A DNA stretch of 64,000 nucleotides from Cryptomeria japonica (GCF_030272615.1 NC_081409.1:877245594-877309593); one strand, 5' to 3'. Positions 45,231 to 58,448 are shown, counted from the first letter of the stretch. Numbers and translations are program-made. Notes: generated by a model from the sequence alone, not told the origin.

Positions 45231-45454
45231 GAGAAGATTTAATTAAACAAATATGATTTATTTATTTAATTAATGGTATGAATTTGGTTAAGTGAATTAA
45301 ATCAAATAAATTGAATAATTTATTTAATTAATAGGAGAAGAGGGTTAAGATGAATTAATTAAATATTAATTTAATTAATTATTAATTGATGGTTAAATAA
45401 TCAAATAAATACTAAGTATTCATTTAATTAAGTGGACAGATTTATGTGACTACA

Positions 45455-46695
45455 AATGTCTCTGCTAAGTCACCCCGTGACTTAATTCCAGGTGGAAGTT
45501 GGGAGAACCATTCCATAGCTTGACCACCTAGGCTTTGTGGGAATAATCTCATCAAATATGTCTCTTCTGCTGCCACTTCAATGCAAGCTGTGAAAAACTG
45601 TCTTATATGTGCCTTAGGATCTTCTTTGCCTCTGTATTTATCGAACTTAGGTGTCACAAAGTGTGTAGGAAATGAAGGCATTGGAATGCTCTTATCAAAT
45701 GGATAAGGACATATGTCTCTCATTGTGTATGTTGGCTTCGGTGTATTTATGTCCTCCATTTTCTTTTGTAAGTCCCTGATTTGTTGCTCCAAATTGCTCT
45801 TAGGCGGGGATCAACTTCTTGGACCATACCCCATGCTTGAGGCACCAATTGGAGGAGGAGCATGTTGCATATATGGATGATATTGATCATACACATTTTC
45901 ATATGGAGGAGGTCTATAATGATGTTGCGTACATGGACCACTTGGTATAGATTCATGTTGAGGAACGAAATATCTGTTTTGTCCATGTATACCATACTCT
46001 ACAGGCATGCCATCTTCTAATGTGTTGCCCCCAAATTTGACGCGGGGTTTCCTTGTGTCCAAATTTTGAGCATGCCTTTAAATATCCAATTGCTTTGGTG
46101 GTTGATCCTTAGCATTGGTATGCGATTGAGAAAATTTTTCCACATAAGACTTCCATAATGGTCTAAAAAGGTGCGTATCATATGTTTGACCATGTGTAAG
46201 TGGGACCTCTAGTTTTTGAAACAAAGATGATGGTGATTCAGGCACAAGATGTGGTCCTCTATTGCCTCCACTATTAGGCCTCCTTTGATCCATGTTGGAG
46301 TGAGTTTTTTGCAAAGGTCTATGTTCCATTATTTGAGACATGTCAAAATCATGAGGGATCTTGGTTCCACTTTGTGCCATCACTTGTAGAAAGTATTGTC
46401 TATCTCTCCTCATTATTTCCTCAACCAATCGATTGAAATGAGGATTCATAATGGTGTCTTCCACTTCTGTTGAATGTACAGAAAAGTTGTCCATATTGTC
46501 ATTGTGTGTATCATTGTTGTTTGTAGTGTCCATGTTCTCAACATTTGGAACGTTTCTATAAGCATCCATGTCAGGTAATGTAGTATGATCAGAATTGAAA
46601 AAGATATCATTGTCATACTCATAGGAACTCATGTTTGCGAACTCTTGAGCCTCTTTAGTTTCTCTCCTAGATTTTTGGGAACGGGTTTCAACCAT
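45455..46695 (-). pseudogene. TatO Gag, interrupted by TatB
   Basis: Starts MVETRSQKSRRETKEAQEF at 46695, a head of the same kind as TatA/TatB. Open parts are 46078..46695, 45811..46062 and up to 45792, all in one frame, with TAA at 46078..46080 and TGA at 45811..45813. The middle is Tyr/Pro-rich. The gag domain has ICPYPFDKSIPMPSFP, TPKFDKYRGKEDPKAH, YLMRLFPQSLGG and FSQLPPG. Coding breaks at SRGDLAETF, where the TatB LTR begins (45454). About 300 residues of the usual Gag C-terminus are missing from the window. Confidence 0.88.
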
Positions 46696-47164
46696 GAACT
46701 AGGTATTGACCAAGATGTGTGAGACTAGATGAAAATGGAAAGAGTATGGAAGACCAAGAGTTGGATCTAAGGTGTACTTGCAATGTCCAAAGTGTAAGAC
46801 CAAGTATGTATGTAGTAGAGTAGGTGTGGCTTCCAAAGAGATGATAGTTTCTCTTGATGAGGTAAGTTAACCTTGACTCTAAGTAAGACCAAATGAGACC
46901 CAAAGGTGATAGACCTTGATGAGGGACCACTTAGCAAAATGTTGTTGTATATAGTGTGCTGACAAAGTATGATGAGGACAAGCAAGTGATCTTTTGATTG
47001 AAGTTTAGACAAATGTAAATGTAATGCAAGGTGTAAAGCAATGATGGACTATGTGAGACCCAAAGACAGGTTGAATGCTAGATGAAAACCTGGAGAAATA
47101 CCCTAAGAAGCTCAAGAATTCCGAAATTGACTGTGTTTGTTTGCTGGACTGTAAAAGTTTTCAA

Positions 47165-47365
47165 TTCTGAACATAGACGTGCCTGTATATTGCATAGATG
47201 CGATTTCCTGACACAGACGTGGTTCCATTTAACATAGACGCGTTTCCGAGATTTTGTCAATGCAATGTTGATTCTAAGGACACAGACATGTTTATGCCCT
47301 TCATAGATGCGGTTATACGACACAAATGCTATTATGTCAGACACAGACGCGTTTCTACAAAATTT
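47165..47365 (-). repeat. CACAGACGCG repeats, TatO leader, proximal block
   Basis: About seven copies of 'ACATAGACGCG' or 'ACACAGACGTG' or similar at about 25-30 bp spacing, plus-strand reading. Confidence 0.7.
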
Positions 47366-48574
47366 GTGCGATTTTTTCCAATCTGTGAAGTTGCTTTGTT
47401 GTGACCAAATCTGAATGTTTGACTTTTTTCGTGACAAGAGGACACAATGTTGATGAGGACTCAATGTTTGCAAGTGTTTAGACTCAAAATGACTCCAAGA
47501 AAAGTGTGTTGTTTGATGTAAGAATGTTTTGCATACACTTGAAGACACAAAAGACACAATGTTTTGTTGTTTGGTCTTGAATGTTTGATTGTTCAAAATA
47601 AGTCAAGCACAATTCTTATGGCTGGCCAAGACAATAGTTGTTGATCCCACATGGGGTTTTACCCCTGAGGCTATGCTATTCAGAGCAGATACTTAGATGC
47701 TTGACGCCATTGGCTTCACCCTCGACAGTCACTTCTTTGGGCAGCCAAGCATCAGTCCCCACAAAAACTCCTTGTGGCGAACTTTGTATCTCTACTAAGA
47801 ACTGTATTTGTGTGGGTCGCTACTAGAGGTCCGACCTCCTGCCTCAACAACTAGAAGGATTTGGGCTTCTAAAACAAAAAGGTACTAGTAAGGGCATCCG
47901 CTCGTGTGGCCATACATGCAGCACTTTCAGCTTTGTAAATACAGAAGGCTCCCAGCCGGTAGGGGTTATGCCCTACAACTGATCAAATAAATTTGATCAA
48001 ATGGGTTTATGGGGAGACATAGTGTCGGTATGAACTAATCAACACACGTTATCCATATTTTTCACCATGAATATAGTTGTTCATAGTGGTTTGGAAGAGG
48101 TGGGTTTTCCTCGCTACCACTTGGGTCGTTCTCTTCTCACTAGTAGTCCTAATGACCACACGGGAAGACATGCCCTCTAAAGATTAAACAAAAAGAGCCT
48201 ATTGCTCAAGACACAAAAGACAATGATTCAATTCTAGTGCACCAATTGAAGTGTTTGCTAGTCTATGAAAACAAGGCACACAATAAAAAACCAAAAACCC
48301 TTGCCAAGGACCTGCAACAAAGATTTATTAATAGTTTGGATTGTTTGAAATAATCACCCCTTCCTGCAAGCACACAAGTTAGGTAAATTTTAGATCCAAA
48401 AGCCTGTGAAAATAGGGGCCTTTGACAAAATGATTTTTCTTTCAAGACAAGCTGCACCAATTTCATTAGCTAGATTTGAAGATGTTAGCTTAAAATAAAC
48501 TAGATCTGAAAAACCGAATGATTAAAAACTGAATCAATGAAAAACCCCTAAAAATGAAATTAGTGTGCACAAAC

Positions 48575-48830
48575 AGTGGTACAATATGCAGACGCGACTT
48601 TGAGATATAGACGTGCTTCTGTGAGACACAGATGTCACTCCGTAACGCAGACGCGGCTTCTGGATGCAGACACGCCTACAAACCCCACAGACACGACTGG
48701 AGATCACAGATGCGATTTTCAAAATCTGCAAAAAAAAAAAGGATGAAACAGTGTCACAGACGCATACGCAATTCTAGATGTCACAGATGTGGCAGAAAAC
48801 CAAAAACGCGATCCGAAAGTATGCAAACGC
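48575..48830 (-). repeat. CACAGACGCG repeats, TatO leader, distal block
   Basis: About ten copies such as 'GCAGACGCGACTT', 'ACAGACACGACT' and 'CACAGATGCGA' just inside the primer site. Confidence 0.7.
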
Positions 48831-48920
48831 GAAAATATCAAAATGCTGTCAAAAAATGTCAGATCTACAACTTCAAGACACAAAATCTGCAACAAGGATG
48901 TTAAATGCAAAGGGACAAGG

Positions 48921-48938
48921 GTCCCACCGGGCATGCCA
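48921..48938 (-). other. TatO primer-binding site, tRNA not identified
   Basis: TGGCATGCCCGGTGGGAC on the minus strand, three bases from the LTR end. It has the expected TGG start, but I do not recognise the tRNA. It is different from the TatA/TatB site. Confidence 0.65.
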
Positions 48939-48941
48939 AAA

Positions 48942-49718
48942 TGTATACGGTGAAAATGGATAACAACAATGATGAAAGACTAAATGAATTCAACCACAAA
49001 AACCCTAGCCTAACATCAACAAAGATCCACCATAACATATGAAGATTACCTAAGACAATGCAAATTAAATGAAATCACAAAGATTATACCATCACATGTC
49101 CGATAGGGTTTGGATCTCCATTCTTCCTATCTCCATTGATCTTGCTTGATATATTTGCTCTCAGATTTTGTGTGTGCACAAGAGCTCAACAAAGAACGGA
49201 AATATGGTTGCAAGTAGGATCGCATATGAAAGTGCAAAGCATAGTGTAGTCAGTTGATAAAGTAGTCAGGAGAGGGTTTGATAATGAAGGAAGCATCTCC
49301 TTATATAGAAGACACTATAAGAAATGGAGGGATAAGATTGAGAGGTGTAAAAGAGGTCGGCTATGATTAGAGGGTAGGTAAAGAAAATAATAAAATAATG
49401 AAAGAGGTAGGTAGTGTATGAATTAAGAGATGAATGACATGTGTCATGGGTAGAAAAGGCTAATGAATTAATTAAATAAGTAAAGATTTATTTAATTAAT
49501 AAAGGAAATGGGAGCAATTAAATAAATAAGATATTTATTTAATAAAGGAAAAGGGTAATTTAAATAAATAAATGTATTTATTTAAATGAGAAATAAGGCT
49601 AGAAAAGGATAAATGAATTAATTAAATAAAGATTTATTTAATTAATAGAATAATTAGGCTAAATTAATTAAATAAATAATATTTATTTAATTAGACATGA
49701 CAATTTTAGGTGTCTACA
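48942..49718 (-). repeat. TatO 5' LTR (777 bp)
   Basis: Pairs with 23365..24143. TG...CA ends, five AT palindromes in U3 as in the 3' LTR, and ATAGT duplication at 49719..49723. Confidence 0.95.
49301..49307 (-). promoter_or_regulatory. TATA box, TatO 5' LTR
   Basis: TATATAA on the minus strand; the likely promoter of the full-length TatO transcript. Confidence 0.7.
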
Positions 49719-49837
49719 ATAGTTAACCAAAAAAATTGTTAGATTTATAATATTATAACTAATTGTATGACCCTAATACCATATATTACTAAGTATATAT
49801 TATACACTCCTTAATGTATTATGTTGAGCACTTGTAG

Positions 49838-50516
49838 TATGTTCTAGGCAAGGTCTCTCGATTCATACAAGAGCCACATGAGCTGCATTGGAAAGAAGCT
49901 AAGTAGATTCTTCACTATATTCAAGGTACTCATAATTATGAGATTAATTATGCAACAAACATTGATTTTGACTTGGTGGGTCATAGATTCAAATTGGGTA
50001 GGTGATTATCAAGATTGCAAGTCTTGTTTTGGATATTGCTTTTCTCTTGGTTTTGGTCTAGTTTGTTAGTCGAGTGCGAAGTAGTTTGCAATTTCTCTTT
50101 CATATACAAAGGTTGGGTATCAAGGAGTAGTTAATATTTTATTAATGCCATTTGGATTTAGATAATGCCCTAATTGAGTTTAACATTTTCTTTTGAAAGC
50201 CTACAATCATCTTTTGTGACAATCAAATTGCAATATAGATCTCTTGTAATCTGGTCCATCATCAAATGACAACACAAATTGGATGACAATATCGTTGATC
50301 TTAGGTAATGCTCGACATCATATCAAATTGGAGACATCTTCATCAAAATCTTCACTAACACAAGTGTCCACGTTGGGAAGGCTTTTAAGTCCTCCTTTAT
50401 CTCTCTTTTGGGGGTGTTCTCTTTGGGGGAATCATTCAAGTACATGGGTACCTAACATGGCCTCATTTGTCGAGACCTATCATCTTTTCACCCACCTAAG
50501 TTATGCTAAAGGCGGG
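49838..50516 (+). pseudogene. Copia RNase H remnant and pol tail
   Basis: Plus-strand translation across stops shows HELHWKEAK, YEINYA, DFDLVGH, NWVGDYQDCKS-FGYCFSLGFGLV, SSAK-FAISLS and VEYQGVVN-like residues, which fit copia RNase H. The tail ends TWVPNMASFVETYHLF-HLSYAKGGC and runs into a purine tract AAAGGCGGG (50508..50516). It is heavily decayed. A related tail is at 14095..14280 on the other strand. Confidence 0.65.
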
Positions 50517-50960
50517 TGTTAGTGTAGTTTTTTATTTATTTCCTAGTTGGTTATTTTATTTTCCTATTTCTGTGTTTTTCCTATACTTATAATTAAGCTT
50601 GCTATTTATTAGTAATGCAAGTATTAGTGTGAGTGGGTGAAAGGTGTCAACATGTTCCATGAAAGTTAAACTTTTCTATTTTAGGTAGGAGGACTCTTCC
50701 CATTGGTTGTATTTTCCACCTCTTTCCTCTCTCATTTTTAATATATACTCACCTCCTAACTAGTCTTAGGTATTGTATCTTTTTGCACCTACTTGATGTT
50801 GCATTCTCTTAATGCTATTTTTCTTCTTTAGCATTTGCATTTCTCTCTTCGAGATTAACTCTTTGTTGTTATTTTGAACTTGTATTATTTACATTCATAA
50901 TTTTATTTCTATTTGTTTTCACTGTGTATTATGGGCTATTCATATTTTTAGATTCCAACA
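50517..50960 (+). repeat. LTR of the copia remnant (444 bp)
   Basis: Starts TGTTAGTGTAG directly after the purine tract and ends GATTCCAACA. A 'tttaatatatactcacc' stretch near 50736 may be a TATA region. Its partner LTR is not in the window. Confidence 0.6.
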
Positions 50961-52011
50961 AATAGTTTGTCAAAACATGGAGCCATAAGAAAAAAGGTAT
51001 TCCTCCTTGAAAATGGATATCTATCCCATCATGAAATGTGTATACAAGTGTTTGTTCTAAACACTATCCCAATCCAAAATCCAAAATCCATTCCTTGTCA
51101 TCCCAAGTTTAGAAAAAAATAAAAACATCTAAAATGCTAAATAATTGACCAACATCTATAATCACCCATCACAATCTAGCATCTCGCTTAAAGCCGAAAT
51201 ATCCTAACTCATAATCTATCACATCTTATCAATAATACTTTATCATAAGGACACTCATGGTACTCTATCATGATATGGATATTCAAGTAAGGCCAACCCT
51301 AGTATCAACAAAGATTATAATAACGTCCATATGTTGTATACAAGTGCCATGATCTTGACAAAATAACTCCTTCGTATAGGTCACTATTGGAATTTCATGG
51401 CATCAACATCTACATCAACACCACTTAATGAACTAGAACAAATAATAATCATTTGAAGGTTAATATTTTCTAAGAATATACCAAAAAAATTACCCTTTGG
51501 TAAAAACTATTTCTATGGCACCTTTGGGTAGTCACCACAATAAAAACCTAGCAAAAATACATCACGTGACCTAACAATCAAAAAGAGAAAAAAATAAAGA
51601 GAAATATTTCATACAATAGTGACAACAAATCTTATGATTCTTTGGATTAGTACCATGATGAAAACTTAATAAATAGGCATCTTGTATAAGGTCAATTATC
51701 TTATTGGACCATTACTATTAGGGGAAAGTTGTCTCATCCATCACACATTTTGTTATGAAATTACTGTGCATGCATTGCATATCATTTATATCGATCTACC
51801 TTCTTAACCTTGATGTTGATAAGGATTGGATCACAAACTTAAAATGTGCTTTAGAAAACTATTGAAGTGTTCATTATTTGGTCACACACTATCAAATATC
51901 ATGCAAATGACTACATGGAAACATTATAAGCCCTATCTTTTATAAATATAATTATTTGTAGGGAGCATAGTCCTTAGAGATCACACCCTAAATCCTTCAT
52001 TAGATAGTCCT
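50961..52011. other. Unassigned AT-rich sequence
   Basis: Nothing recognisable: no coding signal, no repeat larger than short A/T runs. Confidence 0.35.
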
Positions 52012-53276
52012 TGTAGTGTCGTAAATTATCATCGGGTCAATTTACACCTCATGTTTGTACTCCTACTTTAGTGTTTCCTGTACTCATCACCTATCTAGGC
52101 CCATTTTTTACTTATTCTCTAGTTTTGATGCCATGTACACCCAGTTATGGATATCGTGGTGGGGTACCCTTCTCATTGAGGCTTCATTTTGGCCCCTTTC
52201 TGGGTGCCATGGTCCCTCTTAGTGGGGCCCAATTTTGAAATGGGGTAAGGGTCCTATCTCTTTGGCAAGAATCCATCTCTGTGGCTTTGTATGACCATTG
52301 GAGGTCAACTTAATTGGTAATTCACCTAGATACCCCTATATAAAGACATTTGATCAACCTAATTTCATATCTCCAAGCATAATAAGTTGACATATCATAA
52401 CATCCTTGCATCCGTGAAGCATTCATCATAAATCATTTTTAGAGATCTTCAAGGCTTCATATTCGTCATTCAATAATTGTTGAGAAAAATTACATCATTC
52501 ATATGCAAGCATGTGTGTGTGTGATTAGGGTTTTATCATCTTAATGCCATTTCATACAACATATGTGATTACATTCAAGAAGAAAAGCATCATTATCAAC
52601 AATTGCAAATCTAAAATATATCTTTCCATTATTTATTCCAATATTTGCATTTATTCATTCAAAGTTAATTCCTAAACCGGGGTTTTACTTAGGCAAACCC
52701 ATATTCCCAACCATTTTCCCCTTTTCACTGTGTACAAAAAGAGGTGCAAAGCTATGTTTTTAAGGGTTGACATAATTCACAAAGACGAACAGGGTCCCCT
52801 TTTGATGGCGAAAACTTAGGAGAACCATGGCGACCACCACCATGGTCTCGACAATTTGGGCCAAATTTCAAGAAGCAAATCCAAATCATATTCCATTAAT
52901 CAAATCCAAGTTTGTGGCTCTGCGCGATGGTTTTAGCTTACTATTTATGCTCGATATCTTCAATATCCACACATTTACCCTAATTACAACATCTTCAACA
53001 AATTCAAATTCAATTCAATTCTAAGGAGGAAAGAGCCCCATTCAAGAGGCCTGGAATTTGATCAAAATCTTAAAATCCTAGAGAGGTTAGATCTATTGAA
53101 TTCCTCTCCTCCTTAATGTAATGGTTAATTAAGTAAAATTAGTGGTTTTATCATATTTAATGGTGAAAACCTTAATTTTTCACCATTAGAGTCCTCATGT
53201 TTCATATCTCTCATCCTTTACTAAAGCAATCTGTTATCATTTCATCATTATCATAAGATTTGGTTCTCCCTTGTCA
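52012..53276 (+). repeat. LTR-like sequence R1
   Basis: TGTAGTGTCGTAAATT... to ...CCCTTGTCA (1265 bp), followed after one base by TGGTGCCAAATG, which could be a primer site. It contains a plus-strand TATA box (52336..52344) and aligns in patches with 61690..about 63060 (both have 'attcc(t)aaacc(g/c)(g/a)gg(a/t)ttt(t/g)actta' and 'tagatctatt' phrases). No partner pair or duplication has been established. Confidence 0.5.
52336..52344 (+). promoter_or_regulatory. TATA box in R1
   Basis: CTATATAAA, about 325 bp into the LTR-like repeat. Confidence 0.5.
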
Positions 53277-53499
53277 TTGGTGCCAAATGTTAGTCCATTT
53301 ATCCAACATCCTTCCATATTATAGCTAATCCTAAAAGCAATCCATCCAAATGCAATAATTCTAATCCATGTAGTATTTTTGTGCAATTGGGCACATCATC
53401 CAAAACTTCCCTTCATTTTATTCCTAACCTTGTTGTAAACCTTGATCCACTTTAGGGACATTATCAACATCAAGATATGTATTTTCCAATCCTCATGTT

Positions 53500-54126
<627 letters not shown>

Positions 54127-56357
54127 TGATGCAGCCATAACCAGTGAAACCCTGAAAAGAGAGCTGACCGACTTATGCAGCAAGAGTAACACAATGAAAG
54201 CAACAAGAAAACATAACAAGATTACATAAATAGATCATATTATTGCTTTAGAACTTCCGGCAACCATCTGGTTACCATCATATAATCATCAAAGAACATT
54301 CGACAGTTAACTGGTTACATGCAGGCTTGAAGCCAAATACAATCCAATCGGGACTCAAAGAATCAATCAGATCACTAAATGCAAATCTTGATCCTTGTTC
54401 TCAATTCTACTTCCTCTACCCCTACAAATGATTACATAATATCATATTTATACCCATCGGAACATATCCGGGTTGACCTCATTAGATTACATTTCCTAAT
54501 GTAGGAAATGAAATGTGCAACTACGTCGGCCCTAAGAATTAAAGAAATCTTTTTGGAAAATAACAACCAAGAAGTAAGGTTCAGCAAGAAGGTCGATCAA
54601 ACGCCAAAGAACATTGGACAAGACCCCAAATAGGTCCACATGCCAAGAATCACTCCAGTAATGAGGGAAAACCAATCGATAAGCACAAGAATTGTCCCAG
54701 AACCCAAAAACAGTCAACCATAAGTGATAGATGACCGAAAAGGTGTTGGCATTTGATTGAAGATTGCATTGATGAACTTTTATGTTGTCATTGATGTCAA
54801 TTGTAACTGGTAATAATATTGTAATGGTGTTTTTTGCAACTGGTAGGTGAGCTAGTGAAGGAAATTGGTATTACTTAAGAAGTAGTGAGATCAACTGGTA
54901 ACCCTACCTGTTGATGTGCCAAACCCTAACCGATGGAGCTTAGTGAATTGGTTATTTTGGTTTATGATCAAATGATGAATGGTAATGATTATTCCATGTA
55001 TGCATGTTGTATATGAAGAATTTTAAATGGTTTTTGGCGTGTAGAGATAACGGTTTTATCTTGGGAATAAGTGAGTGCATTGCATGAAGTAGAAATCGCG
55101 TGATGAGTTACAGGAATCGATGAAGCAATGATCAAGGAGCGGTTGAGGTTGTCTTGAATTATGTGCAATGATTTCTATGTATTCCAATGGTCATACTTGA
55201 ACCGATTTGTTTGTAATCTCTATGAGATCTTAGGTTTGTGATGTGTTACCGACCTATTGTTTTGCTTATAAGGTCGATGAGTTATTTTGTTGTAGTGTTG
55301 GCAATTTTCATTAAGTGTAAGAGTGATTGGTTGCCAAACCAGAAGGTGTATCTGTAGTATGTGTGAAGGTAGATAGAAGCATGAAAAGGATCGAATCAAG
55401 CATAGTAGTGCTATTTACCAGATCAGCAAACCCCTGTTGTTCTCTAACAATTACAACAGTCAAATCCCTTAATCGGGTAAGCTTTAAAAGGCTTATTGCT
55501 ATCTAAATCCTCTAACTAGGTAATCCATTAGCTTGGATTTTAAATCCTCTACCGAGGTTACTCCTAACAGGGTATTGCTTCTAATAGGGCATTATATTCA
55601 ATCCCTTAACCGGGCGATCCCTAACAAGATCCATTCTTAACAGGACTTTTTGTAAAAGCTTTAATAGGCTTGGCTCCTAATAGGGAGAACTTCAAAAGAG
55701 TTCAAAATACTTTTGGGTATTCATCCCCACCATGATTTTTCCCATTTGGGTTTCCATGTCAAAATCATTATGTCAAGTGGTGAATGGTTTTTGTGATTAT
55801 GTTTGATATGGATAATTTGCTTAACTGTTAAATCCACTTAGATATGATAAGTTGATTGACAACAATTTGAAATGTGCTTTTACTCTTGTTAGTAAAGTAT
55901 TTGGATGTTTTGGTTAAATGGTTTGAGAGTTTCAAAGTTGTTATACTGTTATTTTGATATGCCAGTCGAATTGGTAAACTATCATTGCTATTGAAGTTTG
56001 TAGTTCAATGTTTGAACCAGTTAGTTCCAAGATAGGCTTGGGAGGTTGTTTTTGAGTTTGGTGAAAGTTTAGTCAGTTTTCTATCTACTGATTCACCCCC
56101 CCCTCTCAATAGTTGTCAGGATCCTTATTGATTCATCATACCATAAAAAAGAACCCAAATGAATTGGAAATATGGAATTAAGCACACAAGCTAGTCAAAA
56201 AACCGAAAATAAGATTTGCCACGAAAAGAAAGCAACTATCGGTACCAACCAGTAAGAACATGGAAAACTGGACAATGAGCTAAACAAGAACAAAACTGAA
56301 AGGAAATATTTTTGGTTGATGCAATATTTCTCATCGATCGAGGATGCTCCTGCATCA
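54127..56357 (-). repeat. GagE 3' LTR, split by a solo copia LTR
   Basis: Outer parts 54127..54743 and 56147..56357 align with 58465..59288. The minus strand starts TGATGCAGGAGCATCC and ends GGCTGCATCA, so its ends carry a longer inverted repeat TGATGCA...TGCATCA. Confidence 0.88.
54744..56146 (+). mobile_element. Solo CopD-family LTR nested in GagE LTR
   Basis: Starts TGTTGGCATTTGATTGAAG and ends near ATTCATCATACCATAA, homologous to the CopD LTRs in the opposite orientation to them. Its insertion point is shown by the uninterrupted GagE 5' LTR (about 59065, 'gaaaaagaaccc'). Flanks aaagg/aaaag resemble a decayed duplication. The last base of the end motif is mutated, so the right edge is good to a few bases only. 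Confidence 0.85.
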
Positions 56358-56586
56358 AACACCCCAGGTAGAAAGAAGATGTTCCATGAGAGGCAACTCA
56401 TGAACATTTTAAAGGATTCATGATAAAGACCCCATGCCCATTTCGAATCCAAACATCTTCCTTCTCTGCCATCCTCTTCTTCATCTCTTTCGGAATCTCA
56501 ACCGACTTCTCTAACCCCTAACTCTCTTTGCGTGTCTTCCTTTGTTTCAAATTTGCACATTGTCTCTATTTACTACCTTCCTTATT
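56358..56586 (-). other. GagE 3' internal non-coding region
   Basis: Between the protease stop and the 3' LTR. No clear polypurine tract; the best purine-rich piece next to the LTR is weak (CTGGGGTG). Confidence 0.4.
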
Positions 56587-57170
56587 CTACAACTCTGATT
56601 CGCTTTCGCTACAAGACTTCATCCGGTTTGTCTCCATAAGCTTTATGTCATCTGGTTCCTTATGTCCATCAGGCTCATCTATCAGATCATTCTGCAAACA
56701 TATGTCACCCTCCGATCTAACCTCTGCAAACAACTCTATAAGATCTTTCTGCAAACCTTCCAGTATAGCCTCTACAACTGGTTTCTCAGTACTGTAACTT
56801 TTCCCAAGGTTCAGATTCTTCACCTCCTTCTCTTTCTCCTTCAAAGAGACCAATGTGTACTTCTGCCCATCTTTCTCAATAGTGACTAGGTTTCTTCTAC
56901 AGTCATAAATAGCTCCTCTATCAAACTGCCAAGGTCTTCCCAACAAGACATGACAAGCACTCGTAGATACAACATCACACAAGACCTCATCCCTAAAAGG
57001 CCCAATATTAAAATTCACCAAACACTACTCCTTTACTTCTATCTTTTGATCATCTTGTCACCAACTTACCCCATAAGGACAAGGATGCTCAAGTTCTTCA
57101 ATCCAAGCTTCACAACCATCTCCTTAGATACTAAATTATCGATACTCTTGGTATCCACAATAACCTTGCA
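56587..57170 (-). pseudogene. GagE protease
   Basis: The open part 56587..57021 has VNFNIGPFRDEVLCDVV and ACHVLLGRPWQFDRGAIYDC, then KYTLVSL, which are typical of the protease C-terminal part of chromovirus-like gypsy Pol. The active-site loop, in another frame at about 57127..57166, reads VIVDTKSIDNLVS: the Gly of D[ST]G is Lys here. It ends in an acidic tail (ESESEL) and a stop; nothing of RT follows. Confidence 0.75.
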
Positions 57171-57338
57171 ACACTTACCACCTGATTTACACACAGTCCG
57201 GAAAAGAATCTTCCTTTGAGTAGATCTGGTATCCTTTCATCTGAACATAAAGGATTCTCCTTGCTTCGATGCATAATCAGATCTGGTACCTCCACCTTCT
57301 GGTTCCTCATTTACCACACAACTTCTTGCCATTCCCTG

Positions 57339-57389
57339 CTTACATTCATAGAATCTATGTCTGGTTTCTCCACAATTGAAACATTTGTC
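57339..57389 (-). pseudogene. GagE Gag zinc knuckle
   Basis: CFNCGETRHRFYEC, a C-x2-C-x4-H-x4-C nucleocapsid knuckle, preceded by FPDK. It lies in a different frame from the surrounding gag, so a frameshift is present between it and 57507. Confidence 0.8.
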
Positions 57390-57506
57390 GGGAAATTCTC
57401 TACCGATACTACTACTACCTTTCCTCTATGTTTTTTGTTCCAGTTCTTTACTCCACTTAGGTTTTGACTCATCTTCCTCAACCGGTTTCTGCTTCTTTGC
57501 ACTCAT

Positions 57507-58275
57507 CTACCCCTTGAATCTCTCCTTCCCTCTAGGGTTATTTGGTTCTCTTCTTCTCACCTTGTCCTCAGCCTTCAAAGCATACCAGTAAGCTTCTTCA
57601 ACTATGGAAACCCTTAACATACTCATCTCATCCTGAATGTTAAATGCAAGTCCATACATGTACCTCGCCACATTTTCTCTGTCCATCTCTCCATGTCCAG
57701 ATCTAATCATCACCTTGTAGAATTCCTTAGTATATTATTTCACAGACATGTTTCTCTGTTTCAGGTTCTGCAACTTCTTAAACAATTCCAACTCATAGTC
57801 TCCCAGTATGAACTTGGCCTTCAATCTTGCAACCATCTGTCTCCACAGGGTGATCTTCAATTCACCATTCTCCACTCTATCTTTCTGCAATTCTTTCCAC
57901 CATAAAGCAGCACGCCCTTTCAACTTTGTCTATGCCAACCAGACTCTTTGCAGGTCCTTGACATCCTCAAACTCGAAGTAATCCTCCAACTCTCCGATCT
58001 AATTGATCAAATCCTCTGGGTTCAGTGTTATGGAATAGTTTGAAAATTCAATTTTATGAACTTTACTCGCTTGCACCACTACTCTCAGGAATATTTCTCT
58101 TTCATGTTTCAGTCCTTTAGTCTCTTCAAGCTCTTCACTGGCTTCCTCATACTCATCCTCAAATACAGGATTCCTCCGCAAACCAGCCAAACCATTTTGG
58201 ATTTCATTCCTCACTTCATTCTTGAAGTCCTCCATCATTTTCTCTACCCTCTAAGGGTTTGTTCTTCTAGGCAGC
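57507..58275 (-). pseudogene. GagE Gag
   Basis: One frame with stops. The N-terminus MLPRRTNP leads (after a TAG) to MMEDFKNEVRNEI and an acidic EEASEELEE stretch. The gag domain follows as GRAALWWKELQKDRVENG, ITLWRQMVARLKAKFILGDY, LFKKLQNLKQRNMSVK, then ENVARYMYGLAFNIQDEM. This is the ordinary gypsy gag seen in chromoviruses, unlike the Tat gag elsewhere in the window. Confidence 0.82.
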
Positions 58276-58448
58276 ATCTCCTCTTCCACTTCGGTGAACT
58301 GCCTCAACTCAACGATTTGACTACCGGTTTCAATTGCCTCTCCTCAACGAACTATTGAACACATGTGTAGCCTGCCTCCAATCAGTGATATGTTCACCCA
58401 AAGGAATGCCTTAGGGTTCACAAACTCTTCCACAAGCCAGTTCATAAC

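Larger units (their letters stand above)
34412..45454 (-). mobile_element. TatB: Tat-clade element nested in TatO gag, 3' end deleted
   Basis: It keeps 5' LTR (43510..45454), primer site, leader with ORF1-like gene, gag, protease, G-patch, RT and both RNase H domains, then stops in the integrase zinc finger at about 34412. Its integrase core, 3' region and 3' LTR are absent. The bases right of its LTR (45455 on) are TatO gag, so the insertion was into TatO. The join at 34409..34416 falls in short shared sequence (about 'tgacat'). Confidence 0.92.
43510..45454 (-). repeat. TatB 5' LTR (1945 bp)
   Basis: Homologous to the TatA LTR but 566 bp longer. The extra length comes from tandem units: three of 52 bp (about 44361..44517), 79-bp units (about 44940..45090) and two of 50 bp (45131..45230). 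TG...CA ends. The right flank 45455..45459 (aatgt) should be one target duplication; the other copy was deleted. Confidence 0.92.
46696..48920 (-). other. TatO leader
   Basis: Untranslated leader. It contains the CACAGACGCG repeat arrays at 47165..47365 and 48575..48830 and, between them (about 47635..47970), a stretch less AT-rich than the rest. No ORF1-like protein related to the one in TatA/TatB is seen; the 172-codon ORF at 47078..47596 is compositionally odd, overlaps the repeats and is not supported. Confidence 0.5.
23365..49718 (-). mobile_element. TatO: complete Tat-clade gypsy element with antisense PMD gene, carrying nested TatB
   Basis: LTRs 23365..24143 (3') and 48942..49718 (5') are flanked by a perfect ATAGT duplication (23360..23364 and 49719..49723). 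It has a purine tract at the 3' LTR, a primer site at the 5' LTR, gag at 45455..46695, and protease to integrase at 28990..34411. Gag is interrupted by TatB (34412..45454). I counted about 20 differences over about 778 bp between the LTRs by eye, so it is younger than CopD. The sense gag-pol and the opposite-strand PMD gene converge on 27500..29087. Confidence 0.95.

Noticed and set aside
47078-47596. A 172-codon ORF in the TatO leader as a second ORF1
   Set aside because: No similarity to the TatA/TatB 127-codon ORF; it runs across the CACAGACGCG repeats, so its length probably comes from repeat structure.
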